A DNA stretch of 64,000 bases from Rhodoferax sp. GW822-FHT02A01. GTDB taxonomy: Bacteria; Pseudomonadota; Gammaproteobacteria; Burkholderiales; Burkholderiaceae_C. Shown here piece by piece: positions 27,079 to 35,007 of the stretch. The position numbers and the translations under genes are program-made. The stretch is from assembly GCF_038784515.1 (NCBI RefSeq), contig NZ_CP152376.1, positions 3,472,001-3,536,000 on the forward strand. The letters are read 5' to 3'. Position 1 is the stretch's first letter, and each line of letters starts with the position of its first letter. Below the pieces are notes generated by a model. The model did no database searches. It had not been told where the DNA came from and worked only from the letters and a program-made list of their open reading frames with translations.

Positions 27079-27876
27079 ATATACGTCCCTAACAGTTATC
27101 CGAGGAGGTCAACGTGATTCTTGCAGGCCAACGCCGCGACATATCCGAAAATCACAGATTAATATTGCCGATTTGCAAATAAAGCAAAATTTAGGCCACC
27201 GAATTAAATGGCCGGTTTTACCTAACAAAATCATAGAGCTAGCATGATGTGGCGACGAAGGGGTGGTACAACACATTGTAAGTTCAACGGGCAATTGTCA
27301 ACTTTTTCGACAACCAAAGGCTCCAGGTAGTGCACGCCTGAATCAAGGACTAGTTGCGGAAGCGGGGTCGGGCCGAAAAAATTGCTCAAATGGTCTGGCG
27401 ATCAGGTGGCAAGCCTATAGAACTGGTAGGCTGCGGACCTGGTTTGGCCGCCGGGAAAGTTCATCTGCCCTTGGAAAAAGGCCGCGTAATCGCAGAGCTG
27501 GGAGCGACACAATTCAGGAGCGATGTCACGTCATTCTCATTTGCCCACGCTTAGCGCGAAAAAACCAAATTGAAAGCCGCTATGGGCAAATCCGAGGTCA
27601 CAATGTTCGATCGCACTGGTCTTACCGGAAAGCACCATTCCTGATCCATCAGATGTGCAGCTGCACTGACCTTCTGCGCATTGCGCTCACTGCGTTTATA
27701 AGTCACAACAGATGAGAATGGATCCGGCAAGTGCTCACCTGCTATTGCAGTCCGAGTGCGCGTCGTAGACAGCGTGCTGCATGACGACTTTGCCCATTGG
27801 TACAAACATTTCCCGTCGAACAAGGCTACGACTACTCCGGTTGCATGATCCACCCCACCAAATCGAGCGCTCTCCC
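27079..27876 (+). other. Gene-poor region, probable debris
   Basis: Frames are open on both strands but none gives a coherent domain. The composition and the IS3 remnant to the right suggest decayed mobile DNA. The promoter for the exported-protein gene should lie near 27080-27180, which is AT-rich. Confidence 0.4.
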
Positions 27877-28098
27877 GATTCGGCGCAGGCCTTGCGGGAA
27901 GAGAACGGGCGACTACACGCGAAGGGCGCGTATTTAAAAGAATTGCAAGCCTTGATCTGATCGAAGAGACCAGTTGCGCCGATAAGGCGCGTCTAATTGC
28001 TGGATTGAGGCAGCAATATAGATTGGCGGACCTACTGCAGGTAGCAGGCTTGGCACGCGGTAAGTTCTATTACCGACGGCGAACTCGTCAACATTCGG
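27877..28098 (+). pseudogene. IS3-family transposase remnant (OrfA end and OrfB start)
   Basis: One frame gives LREENGRLHAKGAYLKELQA ending in a stop at about 27960, the C-terminal end of an IS150-type OrfA. An overlapping frame continues as CADKARLIAGLRQQYRLADL and VAGLARGKFYYRRR, the start of OrfB. The usual OrfA/OrfB frameshift layout is kept, but the OrfB catalytic core is absent, and the OrfA N-terminus is missing. Confidence 0.65.
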
Positions 28099-28342
28099 CA
28101 GTTGGGTTGAGACAGATTTCTATCGTAGTGCGCGCACATTTCCCCCAAGCTGTGTAGTAGCGACGGGAGCATACAGTTGTGGCCAAGCATGCACTGACTT
28201 TTAATGACGCTACCTCATGTACCGGCTTACTGTGGGGTGGTTCGCGCAGGCAACCGTACGCAAGGCTGACATCGGTGATGACCATCAATACTGGCCCGTG
28301 CTTTGCCATCTCACCAAAACTTCAGAGGACGGTTAATAAAGA

Positions 28343-30031
28343 CTACGTGCCAATTCGTGACTTGCCTTCCACTGTACGAGAAGTCGCACCATCAATCACA
28401 CGCAGATTGGGTTTGGACACTTGGGCAACATGGTTTCTTGAGGCGAGTGTCGGGGGCGTTGAATGTGACGGCATTGCGCGTAGCCGATTTTCTTCCCCCA
28501 GATTGAATACGGCAACTGTCTCCACCAAACTTTGAGCTTGGCTCTTCATGCTGCTGGCGGCGGCGGCCATTTCCTCGACCATGGCAGCATTTTGCTGGGT
28601 GGACTGGTCCATCTGGGTAACGGCTTCGCCGACTTGTGAGACCCCTGAAGATTGCTCACTGCTGGCCGCGCTTATCTCAGCCATGATGTCGGTGACGTGA
28701 CGAATGGAATTCACCACTTCCGTCATGGTGACACCAGCCTTGTCAACCAGGGCCGAGCCTTGATCGACCTGCTCCACACTGGCCGAGATCAGCTCCTTGA
28801 TTTCCTTGGCTGCGGCAGCCGAACGTCCTGCCAGGCTGCGTACTTCACTAGCAACCACGGCAAACCCCCGTCCCTGCTCTCCCGCCCTAGCGGCTTCAAC
28901 GGCCGCGTTCAAGGCCAGAATATTAGTCTGAAACGCAATGCCGTCGATCACGCTAATGATTTCAGAAATCTTGCGTGAGCTGTCGTTTATGTCTTGCATG
29001 GTGGTGACCACTTCGGCCACTGCGCTGCCGCCTTGTTCCGCAACCTTGCTGGCTTTCATTGCCAATTGGTTGGCCAGTTTGGCATTCTCAGCATTCTGAT
29101 GCACAGTTGAGCCCAATTCCTCCATGGAGGCCGCCGTCTGTTCAAGCGCACTGGCTTGGCTTTCGGTTCTACTCGAAAGGTCGCTGTTGCCTTGGGCAAT
29201 TTGAATGCTGGCCGTGGAGACAGTTTCCGCGCCGCGGCGTACATCGGCCACGATCACGGCCAGTTTGGTCCGCATTGCTGCCAGTGCCTCCAGCAAATGG
29301 CCAGGCTCGTCATTGGAGCCCGGTGGGATGTGAATGCCTAAATTACCATCTGCGATGGCAGTCGTGGCATCCACGGCCTGCCGTATCGGCCCCGTGATGG
29401 AACGGGTTGTCCACCAGGCCAGGAAGACCCCCAACAGGATGGACGCAGCCGTACCCATGGATACCAGCAACAAGCTTGTATCGGCTTGTTGCTGAATTTC
29501 TGTGAGATTCTGGCTAACTCCCTGATCTAAGAGCTCCATCAACTGCGTCAGAATACCTTCATAGTTTTTGTAAGCTAAGGCCAAGTCTGCATCAACTTGC
29601 ACGGTTACATCCTGCCCGGATTCTTTCAGCTTGACGAGTTCCGCCCGTTTAGTTCGGTATATGTTTCTTGCGGAAATTGCTTGGTTATACAGCTCTTTCT
29701 CCTTGCCGTCGTGCATGGAGGTACCAGCTTCATCCATGCGTTTGCTCTGGATTTCCACCAAGGCACGGATGTCCTTGTTCAAACGGGCAACGTATTCCGG
29801 GTTGCTCGATTTCAACGTGGCCTCGGTACGAAGCCAATTCGCCTGGACGTCAGCAAGCCAGCGCTGCACCAGATCCTGCCGCTTGAGTTCTGTAGTTGAG
29901 ATGTTTTCGTTGTTCTTCTTCAGCGCCACGATGCTCGTTATTCCCAACATGGCGATGAAGACCGTGATTAACAACAGAATGCCAAAAGCCGCCCCCAATC
30001 GAACGCCCAATTTCAAATTCAAGATGCGCAT
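28343..30031 (-). CDS. Methyl-accepting chemotaxis protein at end of the luxI operon
   Basis: The 562-residue receptor has TM1 (about 12-32), a four-helix-bundle periplasmic domain, TM2 (about 190-212, [20 protein letters not shown]), HAMP, and an MA signalling domain with tip [20 protein letters not shown]. The tail is unremarkable and lacks the WxxF tether. The start ATG is preceded by a strong AAGGAGGAGC. It begins 20 nt after the sulfotransferase stop, so it is most likely the last gene of the luxI-cysC-DHH-sulfotransferase unit. What it senses is unknown. Confidence 0.92.
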   Translation of the reverse strand: MRILNLKLGVRLGAAFGILLLITVFIAMLGITSIVALKKNNENISTTELKRQDLVQRWLADVQANWLRTEATLKSSNPEYVARLNKDIRALVEIQSKRMDEAGTSMHDGKEKELYNQAISARNIYRTKRAELVKLKESGQDVTVQVDADLALAYKNYEGILTQLMELLDQGVSQNLTEIQQQADTSLLLVSMGTAASILLGVFLAWWTTRSITGPIRQAVDATTAIADGNLGIHIPPGSNDEPGHLLEALAAMRTKLAVIVADVRRGAETVSTASIQIAQGNSDLSSRTESQASALEQTAASMEELGSTVHQNAENAKLANQLAMKASKVAEQGGSAVAEVVTTMQDINDSSRKISEIISVIDGIAFQTNILALNAAVEAARAGEQGRGFAVVASEVRSLAGRSAAAAKEIKELISASVEQVDQGSALVDKAGVTMTEVVNSIRHVTDIMAEISAASSEQSSGVSQVGEAVTQMDQSTQQNAAMVEEMAAAASSMKSQAQSLVETVAVFNLGEENRLRAMPSHSTPPTLASRNHVAQVSKPNLRVIDGATSRTVEGKSRIGT

Positions 30032-30050
30032 TGCTCCTCCTTATGGATGC

Positions 30051-31118
30051 TTAGTTATTGGTTTGCAGTAGAAGTGCCGTCGTTTCGCGGCTGGAACGGA
30101 CGCGTTCCAGATAATCAGCACGAACACGGCGTGCTGCGTAGTCGTTCGGATTGCTTTGCGCGAGCTGCTGCCATGCCTTTGTCCGGTTTTGCTCGGAACG
30201 CTGGACACAGTCGACCATGTCGGCTGAATCCAGTATTTCGGCGCTGGTATCGGTCATGCGTTCATACCCGTATTGCTGCATGTAGGGAAGAGTCAGCGTT
30301 TCGATCACTTCAATCTCGCGCATGCTCAGTTGCGTCTTGAACTTGTCCTTGTTGGCAGGAATCGGGGCAAAGCAGTTGGAGGCCCACAAGTCCGACATTC
30401 TGGAAAGCTGCTGAGCTTCTGCCGAACCTGCAACATCGAGCATTTGCGGCAAGAAGTCCATACCGATGAACTGGCATATCTTGCGCAGAATCTGCTCCTG
30501 ATCGGTAAGAAAGTCTTCGTAGCGTATGGTCAGAACCCGCTCAGGGTGTTCCTTTGCTAGGGTCTGGCCGACGCGGTGCGCGCGCACCCACGCCATGGCA
30601 TTCAGGGTGGAGTCGAAGTCGTGGATGATGGCACGGTTCATGGATGCCACTTGCGCGCGTGGATCGCGCACAACGTTCAGAAAAAGGAAATCGGGAAATA
30701 GGTCCATCAACTCGTGCGCAAAGTGCACACTGTCGAGCGACTTATCCATCACGATACGCGCGCCACGCTGCTCACCTGCCCGCAGCAGCATTTCCCAGAC
30801 GATGCGGTGCACGCTGCGGGGCTGATTGCGAATCGATTCGAAGATATCCTCGGGAGTGAGCTCCACACCGGCCCACTTCACCATACTAGCCGCTTGCAGC
30901 CCAACCACATCGATCACCAGATTGAAGTAGTTGCGATCGTCCGCCAGATCGCCGTAAAGAGGCAATATGGGAATGAAATCCACAATATGCAGGGGGTATG
31001 GCGAATAGAAGTCCGGGTTGAAATTCAGCCGCAGACGCAAAGCATGGCTACCACAACGACGCAGCGGAATCATTAAAAGCGGGCGTGGTCGCGCAGTGTT
31101 GAGTGGGGAAGTACTCAT
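30051..31118 (-). CDS. PAPS-dependent sulfotransferase
   Basis: The 355-residue protein has the two PAPS-binding motifs of the sulfotransferase fold: the 5'-phosphosulfate loop PLRRCGSHALRLRL near residue 20, and the 3'-phosphate motif VVRDPRAQVASMNRA in the middle, followed by RYEDFLTDQ. It should transfer sulfate from PAPS to a hydroxyl or amine of an unknown acceptor. The ATG at 31118 follows GGGAGATT and places the first motif correctly; longer in-frame starts would run into the upstream gene. It lies in a run with an APS kinase that makes PAPS, which supports the reaction assigned. The C-terminal 80 residues are helical. Confidence 0.88.
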   Translation of the reverse strand: MSTSPLNTARPRPLLMIPLRRCGSHALRLRLNFNPDFYSPYPLHIVDFIPILPLYGDLADDRNYFNLVIDVVGLQAASMVKWAGVELTPEDIFESIRNQPRSVHRIVWEMLLRAGEQRGARIVMDKSLDSVHFAHELMDLFPDFLFLNVVRDPRAQVASMNRAIIHDFDSTLNAMAWVRAHRVGQTLAKEHPERVLTIRYEDFLTDQEQILRKICQFIGMDFLPQMLDVAGSAEAQQLSRMSDLWASNCFAPIPANKDKFKTQLSMREIEVIETLTLPYMQQYGYERMTDTSAEILDSADMVDCVQRSEQNRTKAWQQLAQSNPNDYAARRVRADYLERVRSSRETTALLLQTNN

Positions 31119-32025
31119 GAGCAATCTCCCGAGAGATATTGATAGAAGTGGCAATGATTCGCCCCAAATCGGACGCGGGTGTGTGGTCGATGCCTCCAGC
31201 CGCATGGCGACCGCCGCCTCCCGCGTAGCAATGGCAAAAGAGGTCTGTGCGGGCGCGTGAAGCTGCGCTAGTTCGTATGCTGACCACATAGGTGTCGCTG
31301 GAGCAAGGGGGTAGCACCGCGAAGGATTTGCTACTGTCCGTGCTCGTCAATTGGTTGGCTAGGGTGCCAGACAGAAGCCTTGTCCAGCCTGTATCCGGAA
31401 GCACGTACACGTCAGCCAAGACTGTTTGTGCAAAAGGCGCAAGTGCGTTGGGTAGTTGATGGTCTTCTGCGAAGCCTTCGCGAAGGTGGCCAAATTCAGA
31501 AGAGCGGGCGAAGAAGTCCTGGGGATCTTCGAAGCGGTGGACCGACCGACACTGGTCCACCGGATGGATGTGCAATTCTGTTGTGGTTACTCTGTATGCG
31601 TTGTAGTTCCGCAAGCGTCCCAACTGGTCCCGAGCACTTCTGTTGCCCGCCGAGCAGCCACTGTTCCGTGCCAGGCGAACGGCCTGAGCTGGCAAGTTGT
31701 CTCGAGTGCAGTCGATGTAGCATTCCAACCGCGGATGGGCGAACCTCTTTTCTTCTGCATGGTGGTCAAAGTAGCGCAAGCGCCCCCCAAACCCCAACAC
31801 CTGTCGCAACCCCACTTCATTGCGGGCAAAGGAAATATCCAGGGCGGTGACGCTCAGGGCCACATTCGTGGGCAACTTTTGATATAGGGCAATGTTGCGT
31901 TTGACGCAAGTCAGCCATTGACTGTCGCACGCTTGTGCCATGCGGAGCTGGTGCAATGCGTAGATTCCATCGGCATCTCCGTTAAACAGATCGTAGGCCT
32001 GAATGCTTGGAGGCTCGACTGACAT
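31048..32025 (-). CDS. DHH-family phosphoesterase, internally deleted
   Basis: The 325-residue frame begins with the DHH-family motif I (YDLFNGDADG), then ALDISF, and DHH itself in RYFDHHAEE. The C-terminal half matches the DHHA1-type end with LPDTGWTRLLSGTLANQL and GGGGRHAAGGID. Relatives include NrnA-type enzymes that degrade short oligonucleotides and 3'-phosphoadenosine 5'-phosphate. Between DHH and the NYNAY segment about 25 residues, including the WAVVGAFGDN region of relatives, appear to be missing; CTRDN may be the scar. The frame also runs 71 nt into the sulfotransferase gene without its own natural end. Activity is doubtful. ATG at 32025 is chosen over a TTG at 32037. Confidence 0.65.
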   Translation of the reverse strand: MSVEPPSIQAYDLFNGDADGIYALHQLRMAQACDSQWLTCVKRNIALYQKLPTNVALSVTALDISFARNEVGLRQVLGFGGRLRYFDHHAEEKRFAHPRLECYIDCTRDNLPAQAVRLARNSGCSAGNRSARDQLGRLRNYNAYRVTTTELHIHPVDQCRSVHRFEDPQDFFARSSEFGHLREGFAEDHQLPNALAPFAQTVLADVYVLPDTGWTRLLSGTLANQLTSTDSSKSFAVLPPCSSDTYVVSIRTSAASRARTDLFCHCYAGGGGRHAAGGIDHTPASDLGRIIATSINISREIAHEYFPTQHCATTPAFNDSAASLW

Positions 32026-32033
32026 GGCGTCGC

Positions 32034-32645
32034 TCAAGCTAGCACGCTCTGCTGCTGCAGATAGTCAAGTATCTGCGCTGCCGCCTCGGACACGCTACAC
32101 TGGCCCGCATCCACGCGTATATGCGGTTCATCTGGTGGCTCGTAGGGTGCGGAAATTCCTGTGAACATGGGGATCAGCCCCGAACGGGCCTTGTTATATA
32201 GGCCCTTCGGGTCTCTGTCTTCACAGACTTTGAGAGCGGTACTGACATGGACTTCAATAAAGCGAGCGCTACCAATGATGCTGCGGGCCATGGCCCGATC
32301 GGCAAGGCAGGGCGAAATCAGCGCGGTAAAAACGATAAGTCCTGCATCGTTCATCAGGGCGGCCACTTCGGCGACGCGGCGAATGTTTTCCTGTCGCTCC
32401 TCTGGAGTAAAGCCCAGATCGCGATTCAGGTTGTGGCGCAGATTGTCCCCATCCAAGACAAAGCTTGACAGGCCCTGATCATGCAGACGCTGCTCCATTT
32501 CGTAGGCGAGCGTGGATTTGCCTGCGCCGCTCAAGCCTGTCAGCCAGACCGTGACGGGTCGCTGATGCAAAAGCTGTTGGCGCCGTGCAACCGTCACACG
32601 GCCCGTATGCGCAACCACCGTTTGCAAAGGGAGCGGGGTCGGCAT
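32034..32645 (-). CDS. cysC: Adenylylsulfate (APS) kinase
   Basis: The 203-residue protein has the P-loop GLSGAGKST, LDGDNLRHNLNRDLGF, RRVAEVAALMNDAGLIV, and DPKGLYNKARSG, all typical of CysC. The enzyme phosphorylates adenosine 5'-phosphosulfate to PAPS. The ATG at 32645 starts 4 nt after the luxI stop. A sulfotransferase lies two genes downstream, and no sulfate-assimilation genes (cysD, cysN, cysH) are nearby, so this copy looks dedicated to sulfation and not to cysteine synthesis. That is inference from neighbourhood. Confidence 0.93.
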   Translation of the reverse strand: MPTPLPLQTVVAHTGRVTVARRQQLLHQRPVTVWLTGLSGAGKSTLAYEMEQRLHDQGLSSFVLDGDNLRHNLNRDLGFTPEERQENIRRVAEVAALMNDAGLIVFTALISPCLADRAMARSIIGSARFIEVHVSTALKVCEDRDPKGLYNKARSGLIPMFTGISAPYEPPDEPHIRVDAGQCSVSEAAAQILDYLQQQSVLA

Positions 32646-32649
32646 GGCG

Positions 32650-33210
32650 CTATTCCGAGTCAAAGGCGATGGAGCAGGCGAAGATGGGGTGGCCATCCAC
32701 AATGACCGGAGGCGCAATACGGTGTGCTCGAATTCCCAGTCGACGCAGCAAGCGCTCGATACCAAGAGGCGAAACGGTAATGAAGCGTTTGGCGCCACGA
32801 GCCGCCGCGCATTCCATGGCGGTGCGCAGCAAATTGAGCATAATGGGTGAAGAGAACTGGTCCAGGGCCGAACCTGTTCCACCGGAGAAGTCCACAGCGG
32901 CAAAACGCGAAAGCTCCCAGACTTCCGGAGAGGATGGCGGTGGTGCTCCATGCAGGAGTTGCGGAAAAACGTCACCGAGCAGATAGGGGCGCGTAGTGGG
33001 TAACAGACGTGCCGTTCCTATGACTTCAGCTGCCTCATTCTGGGCAACCACGTAGACGGTATCTGCACGGTCGAACTGGTCATATTCCAGGGCGTCTTGG
33101 CACTGCAACTGCCAGCCCAACTTTCTGACAAATACCTTGTGGCGGTAGCGCGCCATATCGACCAACAGGTCAGGGGGCAGAGCCGTGGAGTCACCGAAAA
33201 TGAATTGCAT
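32650..33210 (-). CDS. Acyl-homoserine-lactone synthase (LuxI family)
   Basis: The 186-residue protein shows the LuxI conserved residues: RHKVFVRKLGW (Arg about 24 and the Trp about 34), EYDQFDRADTVYV (Asp), GTARLLPTTRPYLL, and EVWELSRFA (Glu and Arg near residues 100-104). It should couple S-adenosylmethionine with an acyl chain to make a homoserine lactone signal; chain type cannot be told. ATG 33210 is preceded by AAGGGA and is chosen over earlier in-frame codons that would overlap the promoter. A lux-box-like palindrome lies 57 bp upstream with a possible -10 (TTTAAT) between. It heads a five-gene unit. Confidence 0.92.
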   Translation of the reverse strand: MQFIFGDSTALPPDLLVDMARYRHKVFVRKLGWQLQCQDALEYDQFDRADTVYVVAQNEAAEVIGTARLLPTTRPYLLGDVFPQLLHGAPPPSSPEVWELSRFAAVDFSGGTGSALDQFSSPIMLNLLRTAMECAAARGAKRFITVSPLGIERLLRRLGIRAHRIAPPVIVDGHPIFACSIAFDSE

Positions 33211-33266
33211 CGCAGTCCCTTGAAAGCCGTTGTTTCGATTAAAGGGGCTGGCGCCCGCATCCGAAA

Positions 33267-33282
33267 CTACCAACTTTGGTAG
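33267..33282 (-). promoter_or_regulatory. lux-box-like operator for the luxI operon
   Basis: CTACCAACTTTGGTAG is a 16-bp palindrome with only the central pair unmatched, within ACTACC...GGTAGGT, close to the rhl/las-type lux box CCTACCAGATCTGGCAGG. It lies 57 bp before luxI. On the luxI strand TTTAAT follows about 22 nt later, the spacing expected for a LuxR-type activator. It also lies about 150 bp before luxR. Confidence 0.75.
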
Positions 33283-33432
33283 GTTGTCTTCGTGATTGCT
33301 GCAGGGTAATTCGGCAGTGTGCCTCTCACAGTGTAAAGAATGAAAGCTTCATGCAAATTAGCGGCAATTTGTATATGCTACTGACCGTATAGACAGTTGA
33401 ATTTCTACGCAATTGCAGGTTGAGGGAACATA

Positions 33433-34146
33433 ATGAAAAGCTGGCAAGAGGAACTTTTCAGCACGGTGGCGGATGCTCAAGATGAGCACGAGGTGTTTCG
33501 CAAGGTAGAGGCTTCTGCTCGGGCGCTGGGGTTTACTTACTGTGCTTACGGTTTGCGTATCCCCTTGCATTTCACCAGTCCCAAGACCATTGTTTTGAAC
33601 AATTACAGTCCAACTTGGCAACGCCGATATGAAGAGGAAGGCTATGTGTCGGTCGACCCGACCGTATTGCACGGGCGCCGTAGCCAGACTCCGCTCGTGT
33701 GGTCCGATCAGGTGTTTGCTTCAGTCCAAAAGCTGTGGGACGAGGCGCAGTCTTTTGGATTGCGTATCGGTTGGGCGCAGTCCACGCTGGATGTAAGGGG
33801 CGGTTTCGGTATGCTGAGCCTGGCACGCTCTGGCGAACCACTGTCTAAGGCAGAACTCGCAGCTCAAGAGGTCAAAATGCGTTGGTTAGCCCACATCGCG
33901 CATCTGACCTTGTCACGCATCTTTGTGGGCCGTCAAAATGCCGAAAGCCATCCCCATCTGACCAGCCGGGAAATCGAAGTTTTGAAATGGACAGCCGACG
34001 GCAAGACTTCATCTGAAATCTCGGACATATTGGTGGTTTCCGAAAATACAGTGAATTTCCACATCAAGAACGCGGTGCTCAAGCTGAAAACCGCCAACAA
34101 AACAGCTGCAACAGTGCGTGCGGCGGTGCTAGGACTTCTGGGCTGA
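33433..34146 (+). CDS. LuxR-family quorum-sensing regulator
   Basis: The 237-residue protein has an N-terminal autoinducer-binding domain with the hallmark W, Y, D, P residues (WQRRYEEEGYVSVDPTVLHG and TPLVWSD) and a C-terminal LuxR-type helix-turn-helix (TSREIEVLKWTADGKTSSEI, then SENTVNFHIKNAVLKL). It resembles SolR/PhzR-type regulators. It is divergent from luxI with a lux-box-like site between, so it most likely binds the signal made by that synthase and activates the luxI operon. ATG at 33433 follows GGGAAC. Confidence 0.92.
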   Translation: MKSWQEELFSTVADAQDEHEVFRKVEASARALGFTYCAYGLRIPLHFTSPKTIVLNNYSPTWQRRYEEEGYVSVDPTVLHGRRSQTPLVWSDQVFASVQKLWDEAQSFGLRIGWAQSTLDVRGGFGMLSLARSGEPLSKAELAAQEVKMRWLAHIAHLTLSRIFVGRQNAESHPHLTSREIEVLKWTADGKTSSEISDILVVSENTVNFHIKNAVLKLKTANKTAATVRAAVLGLLG

Positions 34147-34260
34147 TTTCTCAGTCTTGCTTATGCAAATGATTTCCATAGCAGACCTAAAGCGGTATAT
34201 TGGGGGCCACATCACAGTAACCCTGCTAACATTTTTACCGGTATTGCCCTGACCCTCATT

Positions 34261-34644
34261 ATGCGAGTTTCATCGGACGGATTGGTTCACTTGTCGATCG
34301 ATGAGTTGCTCTCCACGCCCATGAGGCATCTTGTGTCCGGGTTGGATATGGAACACAGAATCGGCAAAGTGGACTGCGGCCAGGAAACGGATATTTCGGG
34401 CTACACGGAATGGATCAGTACCACGATGCCAGCCATTTCCATCGGATGGGATTGGCGCATCCAATCCTTGGCCGGTCCATTGCAGTGGCAACGCGTGGGG
34501 GCACCTCGAAGCAATGTCATGTTGATGTTTACGACGGGTGATGATGCCGGGTGGGACAAAAATCTGGAAATTCTGTCAACGGTTGTTGATGCCTTGCCAT
34601 GGCGCGAAGAAATTCCACAAGCCGTCGCCAAACGTTACGCCTAA
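34261..34644 (+). CDS. DUF4902-like protein beside the LuxR gene
   Basis: The 127-residue protein begins MRVSSDGLVHLSIDEL and contains TDISGYTEWIS, ISIGWDWRI and a PRSNVMLMF strand, which fit my memory of the DUF4902 family, found next to luxI/luxR genes in Burkholderiales. The function is unknown; a role in signal response or its modulation is a guess from position. No signal peptide or membrane helix is present. It reads in the same direction as luxR, 114 nt after its stop. Confidence 0.65.
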   Translation: MRVSSDGLVHLSIDELLSTPMRHLVSGLDMEHRIGKVDCGQETDISGYTEWISTTMPAISIGWDWRIQSLAGPLQWQRVGAPRSNVMLMFTTGDDAGWDKNLEILSTVVDALPWREEIPQAVAKRYA

Positions 34645-34975
34645 ATGGTCATCCCCTAAGAGTCCACTCTGCATTGCTACCAGACTTGACTGAGGGTGAC
34701 GAAGAATACGTCCGATCATGGTCCGTGACTTGCATATGAGGAGCTAACTCTGTGAGGGCGCAAAATGAAGAAGCAAACCTTGGCCATGGCGTCCGTACAT
34801 TCGTTCGAGAACTAGCGTAAGCCCACCCCGCGCTGCAACCATTGGGTGCACACCAGCATCACTTCCAGAGAATAATGCGACCGCTTGGGCGCTTTGAGCA
34901 GTTCGGGGATCTTCGCGGCTTCGATCGTGTCTTGCATACAGGACTCTCATGTAGCGACGCTTACTGCGAAAAGCC
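34645..34975 (-). other. Intergenic with a 41-codon minus-strand frame
   Basis: The only thing of note is a short minus-strand frame at 34812-34937 (MQDTIEAAKIPELLKAPKRS...), which I do not recognise and which could be debris of an insertion element. No RNA or clear promoter is seen. Confidence 0.35.
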
Positions 34976-35007
34976 CCCTTGCTGCCTACATCAATAGGCA
35001 GCAAGGG
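34976..35007 (-). terminator. Terminator overlapping the peptidase stop codon
   Basis: CCCTTGCTGCCT and AGGCAGCAAGGG form a 12-bp perfect stem with an 8-nt loop. On the minus strand it is followed by GGGCTTTTCG, a short T-run. The first arm encodes the last residues (ALAAY) of the S53 peptidase. Confidence 0.65.

Noticed and set aside
27263..27853. Long frames on both strands (150 codons plus, 100 codons minus)
   Set aside because: Neither gives a recognisable domain; they overlap and lie in mobile-element debris.
29059..29397. Plus-strand frames opposite the MCP gene
   Set aside because: Shadow frames of the conserved MCP signalling domain.
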